From Hygrocybe punicea (Eukaryota; Basidiomycota; Agaricomycetes; Agaricales; Hygrophoraceae): a stretch of DNA of 64,000 bases. This document shows positions 13,629 through 25,600 of this stretch, piece by piece. The position numbers were made by a program, and so were the translations under genes. The notes below the pieces were generated by a model. That model saw only the letters and a program-made list of their open reading frames with translations. It did not search any database and was not told the origin of the DNA. Every line of letters begins with the position of its first letter. The first letter of the stretch is position 1. Location of the stretch: positions 7,946,891-8,010,890 of the forward strand of contig OY744461.1 of the NCBI GenBank assembly GCA_963556145.1, written 5' to 3'.

Positions 13629-15447
13629 TCAAAAATATGAGTATGCATTTGTAATGTCTACAAGCCATTTATAAAATACCGCCGAAAATGTGTCCGCAAA
13701 AGATCCGATTGGTGCCCGAGCGGATTTCGCGCCTTGCTTCATGTTGGACCACAAGCTGCAGGTGTGATACCGTTCGATCTCGTTCACGAAGTAATTGACA
13801 TTGTTGGTGTTTGAATCAACAATGAGCGAAATGTCCATGCGACAGAATACACTCATTGAAGGTTTCCCACCAATCAACATCGACTCTATGGCATACAGCC
13901 CCTCGTAGGTGTCTCGTACGAAGCCGAAGAATTGCTGTCTTGCTTGATCTCGAATTGCAATGGAGCCGTGATCCGGATTGCAAACATCGGTCTTCATGAG
14001 CATTCCCTGTGCTTGGAACGATCTTGGAAAATGCCAAAAACTCGTGAACATGTAATGCGAGACGGAGGGCATCTGCCTACCTCAATTCCTCTAACGTATA
14101 GAAGGTCGTCATAATATCCCACCTCCATGATTTGCTCTCTTTGTTGTAATGCGTATGGACCGTGTAAATGTCCCTTCCACCTAACAAAAACACTCGCCAT
14201 TCTCCGATCTTGGCCAGCGGCTCAACATAGGTTTGACCGAACCAACGTGAACCGGGGACCTCACAGTTCAGGCGCATATAGTCCCAATTCCGCCTTGGAT
14301 CGCCCGGGAACAACACATGGTGACCAGTGTCACTATGTGTTCGCTTCAAAACAATGTTCGGTGGAAACGGTTCACCGTCCTTCAGCAGCCTTGATTGTGG
14401 TCGCATCGTGTGCATCCTTGACAATGCGACATGGAGCAAGTTTTGCATCTGCGTCCATTTCGAATGCACGGTGTTCATTTGTTTCGGTGGTGGCCACACC
14501 TGAATCGTTCGACACAGCTGGTCAATTCCGGCCAAGAATGTCGACACGTTTTCGACCGTTATACCATATTGATTACCACTATAGATGACATTCGAATTAA
14601 CCGAATTAAAAAGAAAGGAAACTCGGCAAAAATGTTTGACACGCTTACATATAGGACATTCCCATGTCCACACCACCAAATACGCAATCGGTGGATTTGA
14701 ACTTATTCCATGTTATGTTCGACCCCGGTGAGTTGAGCATGGCATGAGCGAACTCCGGCCAAAACATGTATTCAACATTGAAGCGGCGTATTGCACTGTT
14801 GGGCTCGTCACACCGCCAGTGGTGCATTCGCATAGCAACATAAACCTGGAATTGGAAAGTATTCTTTAGCGATAATTCTCCATACATTTTTAAAATATAC
14901 ACACCCATTCCTGCATGCAAACGAAATATCGCGTCTTGTGCGCCTTGAGATTGTGAATATAACCATCGAGGTGCGAGACGGTTTCGTACTCGTCTTGTGA
15001 AATCATAACATTGACGAATGCAAGATCATTGGTTGCAGCGGCTTTGCTTGTAATACGGGTGGTGGGATCAAGAACAAAGATTATGTGGAAAACGGGATCG
15101 GTCCTGACGGACTGTGTAATCGTGCTCATGGCTGCATCCTCCATCTCCACATCAGAAGTGGGATCTGGTGTATTGGACGCTGTCGATGGCAACAACGCAA
15201 GTTCCTCTTCAGTAGCATTTCGAACACCTATGGAATTTTCTGCACCCTTCCGTCCAATACAGCTGGATAGAGGACAGGTACCGGATGCGATGCAATTTGG
15301 ATGCTTGCTTGCGGATCCACAATGGCGCTGACAGGAACTTCCTTCCTTTTTCCAAAGGAGAGTTTGTGTCTGGATCGAGAGGCAGTTTCGTCCTGGACAG
15401 ATGTGGCAGCACACTTCGTAGCCAACTTCCTTGCGAGATTTGGGCAT
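13629..15447 (-). CDS. Helitron accessory gene C, ATP-grasp-like protein with Cys-rich N-terminus
   Basis: Four exons, about 545 residues. The N-terminus (15447-15290) is rich in Cys and His (CCHIC, GRNC, CQRHC, NC, GTC, SSC), suggesting metal binding. The middle contains HIIFVLDPTT and YETVSHLDGYIHNL. After introns at about 14905-14852, 14664-14600 and 14084-14028, the protein shows IVLKRTHSDTGHHV, WFGQTYVEPLAKIGEWRVF, GGRDIYTVHT and finally SVFCRMDISLIV followed by NYFVNEIER. The order Lys-containing strand, lysine or arginine loop, R-x-D, then N-E-x-E resembles the nucleotide and metal sites of ATP-grasp enzymes (for example the R-x-D and NEIN motifs of D-Ala ligases). The fold assignment is inference from motifs; substrate unknown. 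All splice junctions keep frame. Such a gene is not a usual Helitron component. Confidence 0.65.
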
Positions 15448-15719
15448 ATTGAAGGTCTAACAGATCAGATTATGTTAGTTTGTAAATTCAACGGGGTTCA
15501 GAATGGTACTGTGATATACCGGTATGTGTTCTATAACTCGGGATGTGTTGTGAGATGGTGAGTGTGAAGGAGAAGAAGAGTTAATCAAGTTTGGATAATC
15601 GTTTTGACTATCAATGATATCAGATTCGTGTCAGGTGACAACGGCAACAATGATGCTCCCCCGGTTGGATCGGCAAGGGTTGGTTGTGCACCCATATTTG
15701 TCTTTAGAATGAATAACAA

Positions 15720-16415
15720 TGTAACGACCTGCCGAACACGTGTCGAACAGGCCAAACACTGTTCGGCAAGTGTTCGGTTAGTCATATGCATCTTGATGCG
15801 TTAATCAATGTCCGTATGGCTTGTCGAACACTTGTCGAACAGTGTTCGGCCTGTTCGACAAGTGTTCGACAAGCCGTAGCTACGTTAATATATATTACAC
15901 TTAATTTATTGACGTAGTAATGACTTGTCGAACACTTGTCGAACAGGCCAAACACTGTTCGACAAGTGTTCGGCAAGTCAATGCTACGTCAATAAATTAA
16001 GTGGAACATATATTAACGTAGAAATGGCTTGTCGAACACTTGTCGAACAGTGTTCGGCCTGTTCGACAAGTGTTCGACAAGTCATTGCTACGTTAATATA
16101 TATTCCACTTGATTTATTAACAAAGCAATGACTTGTCGAACACTTGTCGAACACTGTTCGGCCTGTTCGACAAGTGTTCGACAAGCCATAGCTACGTTAA
16201 TATATATTACACTTAATTTATTGACGTAGCAATGACTTGTCGAACACTTGTCGAACAGTGTTTGGCCTGTTCGACAAGTGTTCGACAAGTCATTGCTACG
16301 TTAATATATATTCCACTTGATTTATTGATGTAGCATTGACTTGTCGAACACTTTTCGAACACTGTTCGGCCTGTTCGACGAGTGTTTGACAAGCGTTCGA
16401 TAATCCATTGTCTAT
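15720..16415. repeat. Array of about seven near-perfect palindromes
   Basis: Units of about 103 bp. Each has a roughly 60-bp inverted repeat, CTTGTCGAACACTTGTCGAA meeting its complement around a central GTGTTCGGCC or GGCCAAACAC, and a 40-bp AT-rich spacer ending GCTACGTTAATATATATT or its mirror TTTATTGACGTAGC. Spacers are themselves partly inverted relative to each other. Centres lie near 15757, 15850, 15955, 16055, 16160, 16265 and 16372. CpGs are intact, so the array is young or maintained. It lies between genes C and D inside the Helitron. The open frames seen through it are by-products of the repeat. Confidence 0.92.
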
Positions 16416-16754
16416 GTTAATGACCATACCATTATGTATATTAACATCAAGCATGTTCGATCTCTTTGACGTGTCACAAGTTAACAATATATATTTGTAT
16501 AGCTACATGACAAATAGCGCTTATCGACATTTTAAGGATGTATTACGGCACAACTTCAGAATCTGTTTGGTTGTATGTTATTTGTACACCGCGTGTCCGA
16601 TCAATGTATACAATGCTGAACATGTGTCGTTGACAGGTCATCTGACTTGGCCAGTTGCTTCATAGGCTAGGGCATCGACCCTGACATCCAACGTTTTCCG
16701 TTCCCCTCGTTTTTTCCCTCAGACGCCCACCACAAAGATTCTACTACAGCTACC

Positions 16755-18669
16755 ATGTCCTTGCCAGTCGTCAAAACTTCGACTCCCACCGTCAATCCCG
16801 TGGCTTTCAAATACTGGCCTGATGCGCCGCCCAAAAAGCTGCAGGAGCTGCATCGCATCTTCCAAATCCAGTACATGGTCCCACCGAAGATTCCGGCACC
16901 CAACAAGGAATCCGGCACCATTCCCGTCTTCTCTCGTAATCTCTATGTACTGAAGACCCACCCTCACGATGCCACCGCCCGAGGCGAGTTATGGCGGGAA
17001 ATGCCCGAACGATACGAGGAACCGCTGCGTCGATTGATTTATCAAATGGATATATACATCTATGCGACAGCAGCCGTCGCATACAACAAGGCACCCCACT
17101 ACTCGCCGGACTATGTCAAAAACGATAAGGAAGAGACCGATTTACTTCGGGATTACCTCAAGTATACCGACACCGTCATGGACGAAATTTGGGCAGAGGT
17201 TTTGGTCGCAAAACGGGCCAACGAGGTTGCCCGTGACTGGCGAAGCAAGATTTTCGACGATTGGCTCCTCAAAGAGTTTTATGTCGGCAAGCATTCTCCA
17301 TCGGCATTGATTCAACATGGCGCTGTTAGCACCGAGACCATGCCAGAGGACCTCGGTGAGTATATATACGCATTGGCAGACAAATGGATTATGACATCTG
17401 GCATCATAGATTGGGCGAAATACGACGAATCTGTGCCAGCATGGCACAGCGGAACCTCTGCAAATTGGTCGTTCGGTGGGCTTCCGGACGCCACAAAGCT
17501 CGAAATCATCGGTCATGTTATTGCTTGGTGTAAAGGACATAGTGTCCTCGTCAATGCCGATGTGGCGGAGGACGATGAAGGTATGATCTATAATTACATG
17601 TGTGAATGTGCTAATAATATAATACATTTGCAGAAGAGCCGGTTCCCCAGGGCAAGGGCAAGGGCAAAGCCAAGTCAAAATCGGTCAAAAAACAGAAGAC
17701 ATCCTCCGCTGGTTTGTACAAATTTTTAACCATAGCAGTGTATAGATGTACTGAATATTCAGGTGGCGCAGACAATTCGTCCGAGAAGGACAAAAAGAAG
17801 CCCAAGCCCAAGCCCAAGCCCAGTAAGTACTTTCATTGTCTGTGATCATCACACACGGTAACTCCTCATCATCACAGAACGCACCGTGAAGTCCAAACCC
17901 GATGACGACGCTGACGGTGAGTTATTAAATTCTAAATATCAAGCTTATAACGCATATTGTTCATTCATGCATAGACGATATCAAGATGGAGGAGGACGTA
18001 GCCCCGGTAAAGAAGAAACGATCAAAGGCTCAAATGCGTATGTTACTCACTTTGCTCTGAATAATGCACTGACATCTCGCAGTCGCTGTTGAAATTGCGC
18101 CGTCGCGCGGATCCAAGAAATCGGAATCCGAAAAATTGACAGTGGAAGTTAAACCACCCGTCTCCTCCGAGTCGGATGATGTGCCACTGGAATCCGCAAA
18201 GTTGGGCTTGTTAGGACCAGAATGGGAGGGGTTGTTGCATTCTGATGACGATGTAATCATGCACGACAACGATGGACCTCCCAAACCCATACAGGACTCT
18301 CTCAGCGGCGATCACGAGGACGGCGAGACAGCAAAGAGGAGGAAGTTGGATCTGGCATCGGAGCAAGCCGGTATTATCACAGAAAGGCTCCAGCCAGCGA
18401 AGCCTCCGAAGAAGTCTCCAACTCCGGGTATGCACATCACACTCTATATAGATTTCACATCTGATCTTATCAATATCCTAGGATTCCGTCCCAATACGCG
18501 TGCATCGTCACGCCATCAGTCGTCGACCCCGGCAGAGCCAGGCGGTTTATCAATGGATGTAGATTGGAGCAATATCGTTCCTCACGATATCCTAGTCTCG
18601 ATTACGCCGAGCCAAACAAGGCCTTCATCTCCCAAGGCGTCAACATCTAAACTGGACCCTGGCCCTTAG
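16755..18669 (+). CDS. Helitron accessory gene D, unknown protein with charged C-terminal tail
   Basis: The first exon starts MSLPVVKTSTPTVNPVAF and runs about 275 codons without a break, to an intron at about 17581. It contains FSRNLYVLKTHPHDATARGE, a long helical-looking segment (EMPERYEEPLRRLIYQMD), EVARDWRSKIFDDWLLKEF and WSFGGLPDATKLEIIGH. After it come several short exons encoding Lys/Pro-rich and Ser/Asp-rich linkers (KPKPKPKPK, KKKRSKAQM, KRRKLDL), ending at 18669. The tail looks nuclear and disordered. I do not recognise the folded part. The gene is in the same orientation as the helicase gene and 950 bp upstream of it. It could instead be a captured host gene. Confidence 0.6.
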
Positions 18670-19138
18670 TTTCAGTTGCTGTAAGTCCTCTTTTTGTGGA
18701 GTATTAATTATATTTGACTAAAGACACTTTTATCTCAGTCGTTGATTTCTGGTAATCTGTTGGTAATCTGTGCCCTCAACGTCCTCCTCTACCGCCATTC
18801 TTTACATTTGTACAATATCTGTACATTTCTTTTTTTGCTCTATTGAAAATGGCTTGTGTTACTTTCCTATGACCATAACAATTGAGTAAGATAATAAGTA
18901 TACACAGATATCACATAAGACATCGATCTTGGTGACTGAAAACCTGTTTGCCTAAATTAAGTGTATTAATTTCAGTTCATGTTTGTCAGTACAGCCACCA
19001 CAGGTAACATGAGAAGGTAACATGAGAAGGACAACCTTGGATTACTATGACTCGAGTTAATGAACATTCAAATTGAATATATGTAATAAACCAGAACTGC
19101 CAACTTTATGGACCAATTAAATGGGGAGACACATAGGA
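18670..19138. other. AT-rich spacer before the helicase gene
   Basis: No gene is visible. It contains a 13-bp tandem duplication (GGTAACATGAGAA twice, about 19003-19028). Base composition becomes clearly more AT-rich from about 18700, matching the helicase gene rather than genes A-D. Confidence 0.5.
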
Positions 19139-19328
19139 GACGGATGAGGAATTTTTGCCATCAAATAATATTGAGATCTCCACTCAATTATTTTGTTGCT
19201 ATCATAAGTCCGAAAATGTCGAAAACATAACGTTATCCACTTTTTACAACGTTTTCGGACTTATGATAACAACAAAAATAATTGAGTGGAGATCTCAATA
19301 TTATTTGATGGTAAATTCCTCATCCATC
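19139..19328. repeat. Long inverted repeat (fold-back), arms about 75 bp
   Basis: The left arm GGATGAGGAATTT...CATCAAATAATATTGAG...CATAAGTCCGAAAA is mirrored almost exactly by a right arm ending AAATTCCTCATCCATCC, around a loop of about 35 bp containing AACGTTATCCACTTTTTACA. Arm mismatches are few. It lies about 290 bp before the helicase start. It could be a small fold-back element or part of the helicase 5' leader; no flanking duplication was found. Confidence 0.85.
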
Positions 19329-19618
19329 CCCTGTGACAACTGTAACAAATCCCCCTCATATGGTGGCAAGCATAACCATCAATCCAAGGAAAGCTATGAC
19401 TATTCAGTACCGGAATATTACGTATGTTACAAAAACATTCAATTGAATAAAAACATTATAAAGCTTCAGGCACACCTTATGATGTTTTTGGAAGAGCTTA
19501 CAAATAAGATAATGTCATATGATCAATCCAATTGTGTTAATTGTTGTTCATGATCCAAACCACTTAACTAGTTAAATAGATACATGGGCGGTGCTTTCTC
19601 TTACTATCACCAATCCAC

Positions 19619-22600
19619 ATGAATCTCCACGATATCATGCATGTCTGCATTGCGGTATTGACTTATCTACATTTCCTTGCAAACGCAACCATATTTCCAC
19701 AACTATGCCAAGACCAACTTATGTATATCTCTCTTGAACCAATATCCGCTCCTTTGATATCGGCATTGACCCAAGAATTGGGTGTTTTTCAAAGAAAACT
19801 CATAGAACATGAGTTTGCCCCAGATCAGGGCGATGCAACAATATTGATGCAAATAAATGCAACACAATGTGTAAAGTTCATTGAAATAACAAAAGATAAC
19901 TTGACGGTCGATCCATTATTCGTTTGGACTACATTTAAAAATAGCGCGTTCAAAATGCAATTACGTTCTATTCAATATGACAGAACATATTTCTTACCTC
20001 CTAAATATCTCTTTGCTTTGTATTGTCTTCTCAAACCTATCACTGTTCAATGTCGTTGTAAAATGATCAATGCATTGCTAATGCGATCGCTATTGAGACG
20101 ACATGATTTCAGATCATATTTGTTTCATTGTATTACTAGTTCTCTATCACATGCAACGTTGCTGTGGACCACACTATGTTTCATAATACGGCATAGCCGT
20201 TCAAACATAATTATGTTCAATTTGAATTTATTCAGAAACTTGTTTAAATCTTTATATATAAATTCCGTCCATAGATATGACTACATTGGTGGTGGTAAAC
20301 GAATACCAACATTCAAGTTTAGCTTTATTCAATCTTTCATGCTACCGTCTAATAATATCAACCATGATTCCGACATACTATTTGAATACGTGGATCATGT
20401 TGATCAACAGGCTGCCAACATTGTATATGGAGATAGAAAAAAATATTTGTGGGTCAAAATGCCTTTGCATGAACTTCTGCCAAAGTTGACGGTGAAGGAT
20501 ATTGGTGAAATAACAACAATACATGGTATATATTTGTCAAAGACATTACGAAGATTACATGGACAAGATCTATCTGTGGCATTAATGAGGCATAATTGTT
20601 CAGCTTGTGATACTCATGTTTCTATTTTTCATGTGCATGATATTAAATCAAATAAAGATAAGTGTAAAGAGTGGTACAAAAGACAACAAATGACAGAAAC
20701 ATATGAGTGCGAAACAGAAGAAACTCAGACTAAAATGAAAGAAGAATTGGACAAGTCAGATGAGCAATCATTTCCTCCTCCTCCACCATCTATTGAATTG
20801 AAGGAAACCATAATCAGCAACTGGTGCAGAGATACATCACCTGAATGTTTTCAAGAAAGTGGGTGTGCCGTGTGCGGTCAATTGGTTGCATTGAAGAACA
20901 TGTCTTTATTGTCAAAGACAAAGGTTAATCTGAAAATATTAACTAGAGAAAATATGGGAATCACAAGATGTGAACGACATCATTGTTCTGATCCAATAGA
21001 GGATATGAAAGGTCCAGTGCTAGATGAGACATGTAAATGGATATGCAAGCCATGTGTGCTCAGTCTAAACAAAGGCCAAACTCCCAAATATGCTTTGGCA
21101 AATGGACTTTGGATGGGAAGAATTCCTGCACAACTTCAAAATCTAACATTTGCTGAACAACTTTTGATTGCCCGTGTTCGTCACAACAAATGTATTGTTC
21201 GTGTCTCATCTGGGATGCATAAAATGAAAGCAAATGCCATCATGTTTCAAAACCCAACACCAAAGATATATCAACGGTTGCCTCCAACAATTAAAGAACT
21301 TGATGAAGTGCTAGCCTTCATTTTCACGGGTCCTGCCAGACCAACTCCAGAAGACATGGAGCGAACGCCTTTATTGGTTCACCGAATGCGAGTTTCTGCA
21401 GCTTTAGAATGGCTGAAATTGAATCACATGGATTACTATGATTTAGATATCTCCTATGAAAATCTAGCACAATATCCAGATCATGGAATTCCTGTTGTGG
21501 TTGCATATCGACCAGCAGACACAAATAAGGAACCGGAAGCCACTAGTGCATTTGACAATGAAGTGGAAGATGGTGTTGAAGATGGGCCTTGTCCCTTTGT
21601 TGTTAGTGGTGTAACTGGCGAAGATCTAGATATTACAAGTCCAAAAGCATTAATAGCTAGAGCCACCAAGCACTTGATAGATGACCATGGTGGTGTTCTT
21701 GCCATAAGCCATGCTAGAAATCCAGAATCATTCTTTAATAATCCTCAATTATATCCTATGATGTTCCCCTGCCTATTTCCATATGGCTTGGGTGGTATTA
21801 GCAGCATAGACAAGGATGTTTTAAGCATCAGTGATATGATGCACAAAAGACATCTCCTGATGTACCATGACAAAAGATTTCAAACCGATCCCTATTTTCC
21901 ATTGATCGCATTCAATCAAGAACAAATCAAAGACAGTACAACCGGAGGATATTTGTTGACTAATAAACATAATTTCAACGATATTGCAAATCGCCTGATG
22001 AATATCAATACAGCTGTTTTGGATGACCTCTCTAAAAGATTATCTAGAGGTGATAGAGTCAAACCAGATACATCAGAAGAGAAAGCATGCTATAAACTCA
22101 TTTCTGATCTGGATCATGTAGCTGGTCAGGTCAAAGGTTCAATTACTAACAAGAAATATATGCGAAATGAGATTTGGTCTCTGATATCCTATATTGGTGC
22201 TCCGACTTGGTTTATCACTTTTGCACCTGCAGACATCAATCACCCACTATGCTTATATTATGCTGACAACAAAGAAAAGTTTTATCCTAAACTACGTCTA
22301 CCCCAGGATTGTTACAAACTAATTGCAAACAATCCAGTTGCTGGAGCCCGCTTCTTTCACTTTACTACTGAAATGTTCATCAAACATATATTAGGAATAA
22401 ATGAATCTCATCCTGGCCTGTATGGAAACACATCAGGTTATTATGCAACGGTAGAGGAACAAGGACGTCTTACCTTGCATCTTCATATGCTGTTGTGGAT
22501 AAAGGGATGCCTTACACCTCAGGAAATACGTGACAAAATTATGGGTGAAAATTCTGACTTTCAGAAAAGATTGGTGGAATATTTGGAAAGTTTGTGTGTA

Positions 22601-25600
22601 GGACAATTCATGACAGGTTCTAAAGATGAGGTATCACAGAAAATGGAACAGACAATGTCGAAACCTGAATATCAACAACCAACATGTGTCATGCCAGATC
22701 CACCATCATATAATTGTTCCATGAATTGTCAATATCACAACAAAAGATCAACATGGTGGCAAAGGTTTCAGGATGTTGTAGATGATCTTTTATTGCGATT
22801 AAATGTACATAACAGGCATGATGGCAAAAAAAAGCCATATTGTCTTAATTCGAAAGGTGAATGTAAACGACGATTTCCCCGTGATATCTTTCAACAAACC
22901 TTTGTAGAACCTAACACTGGTGCTCTCAACCTCAAGCATGGTGAACCTTGGATGAACACGGTGACACCTGAAGTTACATATATGCTACGATGCAATTCTG
23001 ATGTGACCAGCTTATTATCAGGTACTGCTATAAAGGCCATAGTTGCATACATAACAGATTATATTACAAAATTCTCCTTGAAGACCTATAGCATTTTTGA
23101 AGTGATAAAAAGTATTTTTGATAAGAATTCCGAAATGATTGGTGGCGACCTGAAAAGAAAAGACAAAGTCAGAAAACTGTTTACACAAATAGTCAATTCA
23201 CTCACCTCCAAAATGGAAATTGGTGCTCCAATGGCTTCATTATATGTGCTTGGAAATCCTGATCACTACACCAGTCATAAATTTGTGCCATTCTTTTGGA
23301 GATCTTATGTTAAAGAGGTTATCAGTGCATGGTCTGATGAAGAAATTCCCAATATATGTGAAGACCAAGATAATGCACAAAAGGTTGTTATTGGTAAGAA
23401 TAATGGCGCATACATTGGACTTTCCAAAGTAAATAATTATATGTTCAGACCAGCCTTGTATGATAATGTATCACTGTATGACTGGATACGTCTTGCCACT
23501 ATGGAACCAATGAAAAGACGCACCAAAACAAAGACCAAAAGGGCCAGAAGAGAACCAGTGCAAAACCAAATTTTTGACAATCTAGGCTGTGATGATTTGT
23601 CTGACTCTTGCACTGAACCTACTAATGTTGACTATTCCAGTGATGACAACTTGTCTGATGTCGTTGATAATGATATACTCATGGAGATAGATGAAATTCT
23701 AAAACCTGATAGTTTGAATAAAAATGCAGGCCCAGAAATAGTTGATAAAACAAATGAAGTTGATCTTAATAAATTGACAAAATTTGAAACTGATTATACT
23801 TTACATCCCAATCATCCACAATATCTTACCCACCATGCCAAAATGAAAGGAAATGATCCCTTCATAGTTCCTAATTTTATTCCAAACACTTTGCCAAGGG
23901 CTGACCGTGGTGATCGGGAATATTATTGTTGTACAATGTTAACGTTTTTCAAGCCATGGAGAAGTGGCAAAGAACTCAAATGTAAATTACAAACATGGGA
24001 TAATGCTTTTGTAGACCATGAGTTTTCTAAAAGAGAGCTCGAGATCATGAAATACTTTGGTCTGCGGTATGAGTGTTTGGATGCAAGAGATGATTTCTCT
24101 GCTAAACGTCAGAAGAATAATACTGCAGATATAAGGTATTCATGGGCGACCTCAAACGGTCTTGATGAACTGGATGACATGCACAATGCTGAATTTGCAT
24201 TTAATGGCGACGACTTCAACAACAACATTGATGAAGACAATAATGACACAGAAATACTCCTGAAACTTGGTCAAAAAGGACAAAAGAGGAAAGATCAAAT
24301 GCTAATAGCTGAAAGAACTTTGAAAAGGTCAGGATGGCTCGATGATTGTATTGATGGTACCCCAGATATAGGACCTTTGATACCTATAGAACCACCTGTA
24401 GTACAATCAGCAAAATTTTGGAGAGCTGCAGTCCTTGCAAAGAAAAAAGAAATCATCGATGACAGAAATAAAAATTTACCAACAAACACAGCAACCATAG
24501 ATAAATTGGGAAATTTTCAATATAATGATGTCAAGATAGTGGATGCAGCATACATCAACCATATGTTTATTCCTGCAAACAGAGCTGATCGTCATCTTAT
24601 TGATATAACTATCAATGATTACAAGTTGAACACTGACCAAAAGAGAGCATTTCATATCATTGCCAATCACTCTACGTTGATTAATAGTTCTGATAAGCTA
24701 CGCATGTATCTTGGTGGGATGGCAGGCACAGGGAAATCACAAGTCATCAAAGCATTGACTAGTTTTTTTGGTAAACACAACGAAAATCATCGATTTGTGG
24801 TTCTTGCACCAACCGGTGGTGCTGCTGCCCTTGTAAATGGATCCACATATCACTCCATTCTTGGAATTAATCAGGGAGGATCATCTCGTTCCCTTGCACA
24901 AGTACATGCCAATCTTGATGGTGTGGATTACATTTTCATTGATGAGGTGTCAATGTTATCTTGCAGAGATATGTATAAAATCAGTGCTCAGTGTGCAAAA
25001 GCACGTGGTGTTTATGATGAACCCTTTGGTGGCATTAATATGATATTTGCAGGAGATTTTGGCCAACTTCCACCAGCTATGAGTGGTGCTCCTTTATACT
25101 CTGGAACCGTTGGTGTCCAAATCAATTCCAGTCAAACTATAGCAAATCAGGAAGCGGCTATAGGCAAAGCTCTTTGGCATCAAATAACAACAGTTGTTAT
25201 ATTACGTGAAAATATGAGACAAACCAATCAGTCAGAAGAAGATGTCCAACTGAGGCTTGCTTTGGAAAACATGAGATACAAAGCATGTACTCCCAAAGAT
25301 ATTGCATTTCTTCATACTCGTGTTGCAGGAAAAAGTCCAAATGATCCAAAATTAGCCCAAAAGAAATTCAGGAATGTGTCAGTTATAACTGCATTGAATG
25401 CACAAAAAGACAAAATCAATGAACTTGGTATTCAACGTTTTGCTGCTGAAAATAGGAGACCATTAACATCATTCTATTCCATAGACAGATGGAATGATCC
25501 TACTAGTTCCAATAGCAAAAGAAAATCTCATCACATGTCAACAATTTTGGATCCTATTCGACACACAAAGATATTGGAACCCTCACTCCGAAAGCTACTT

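Noticed and set aside
15720..16415. CRISPR-like array
   Set aside because: Regular repeats and spacers, but spacers are themselves repeated and the setting is eukaryotic with no associated nuclease genes; these are tandem palindromes.
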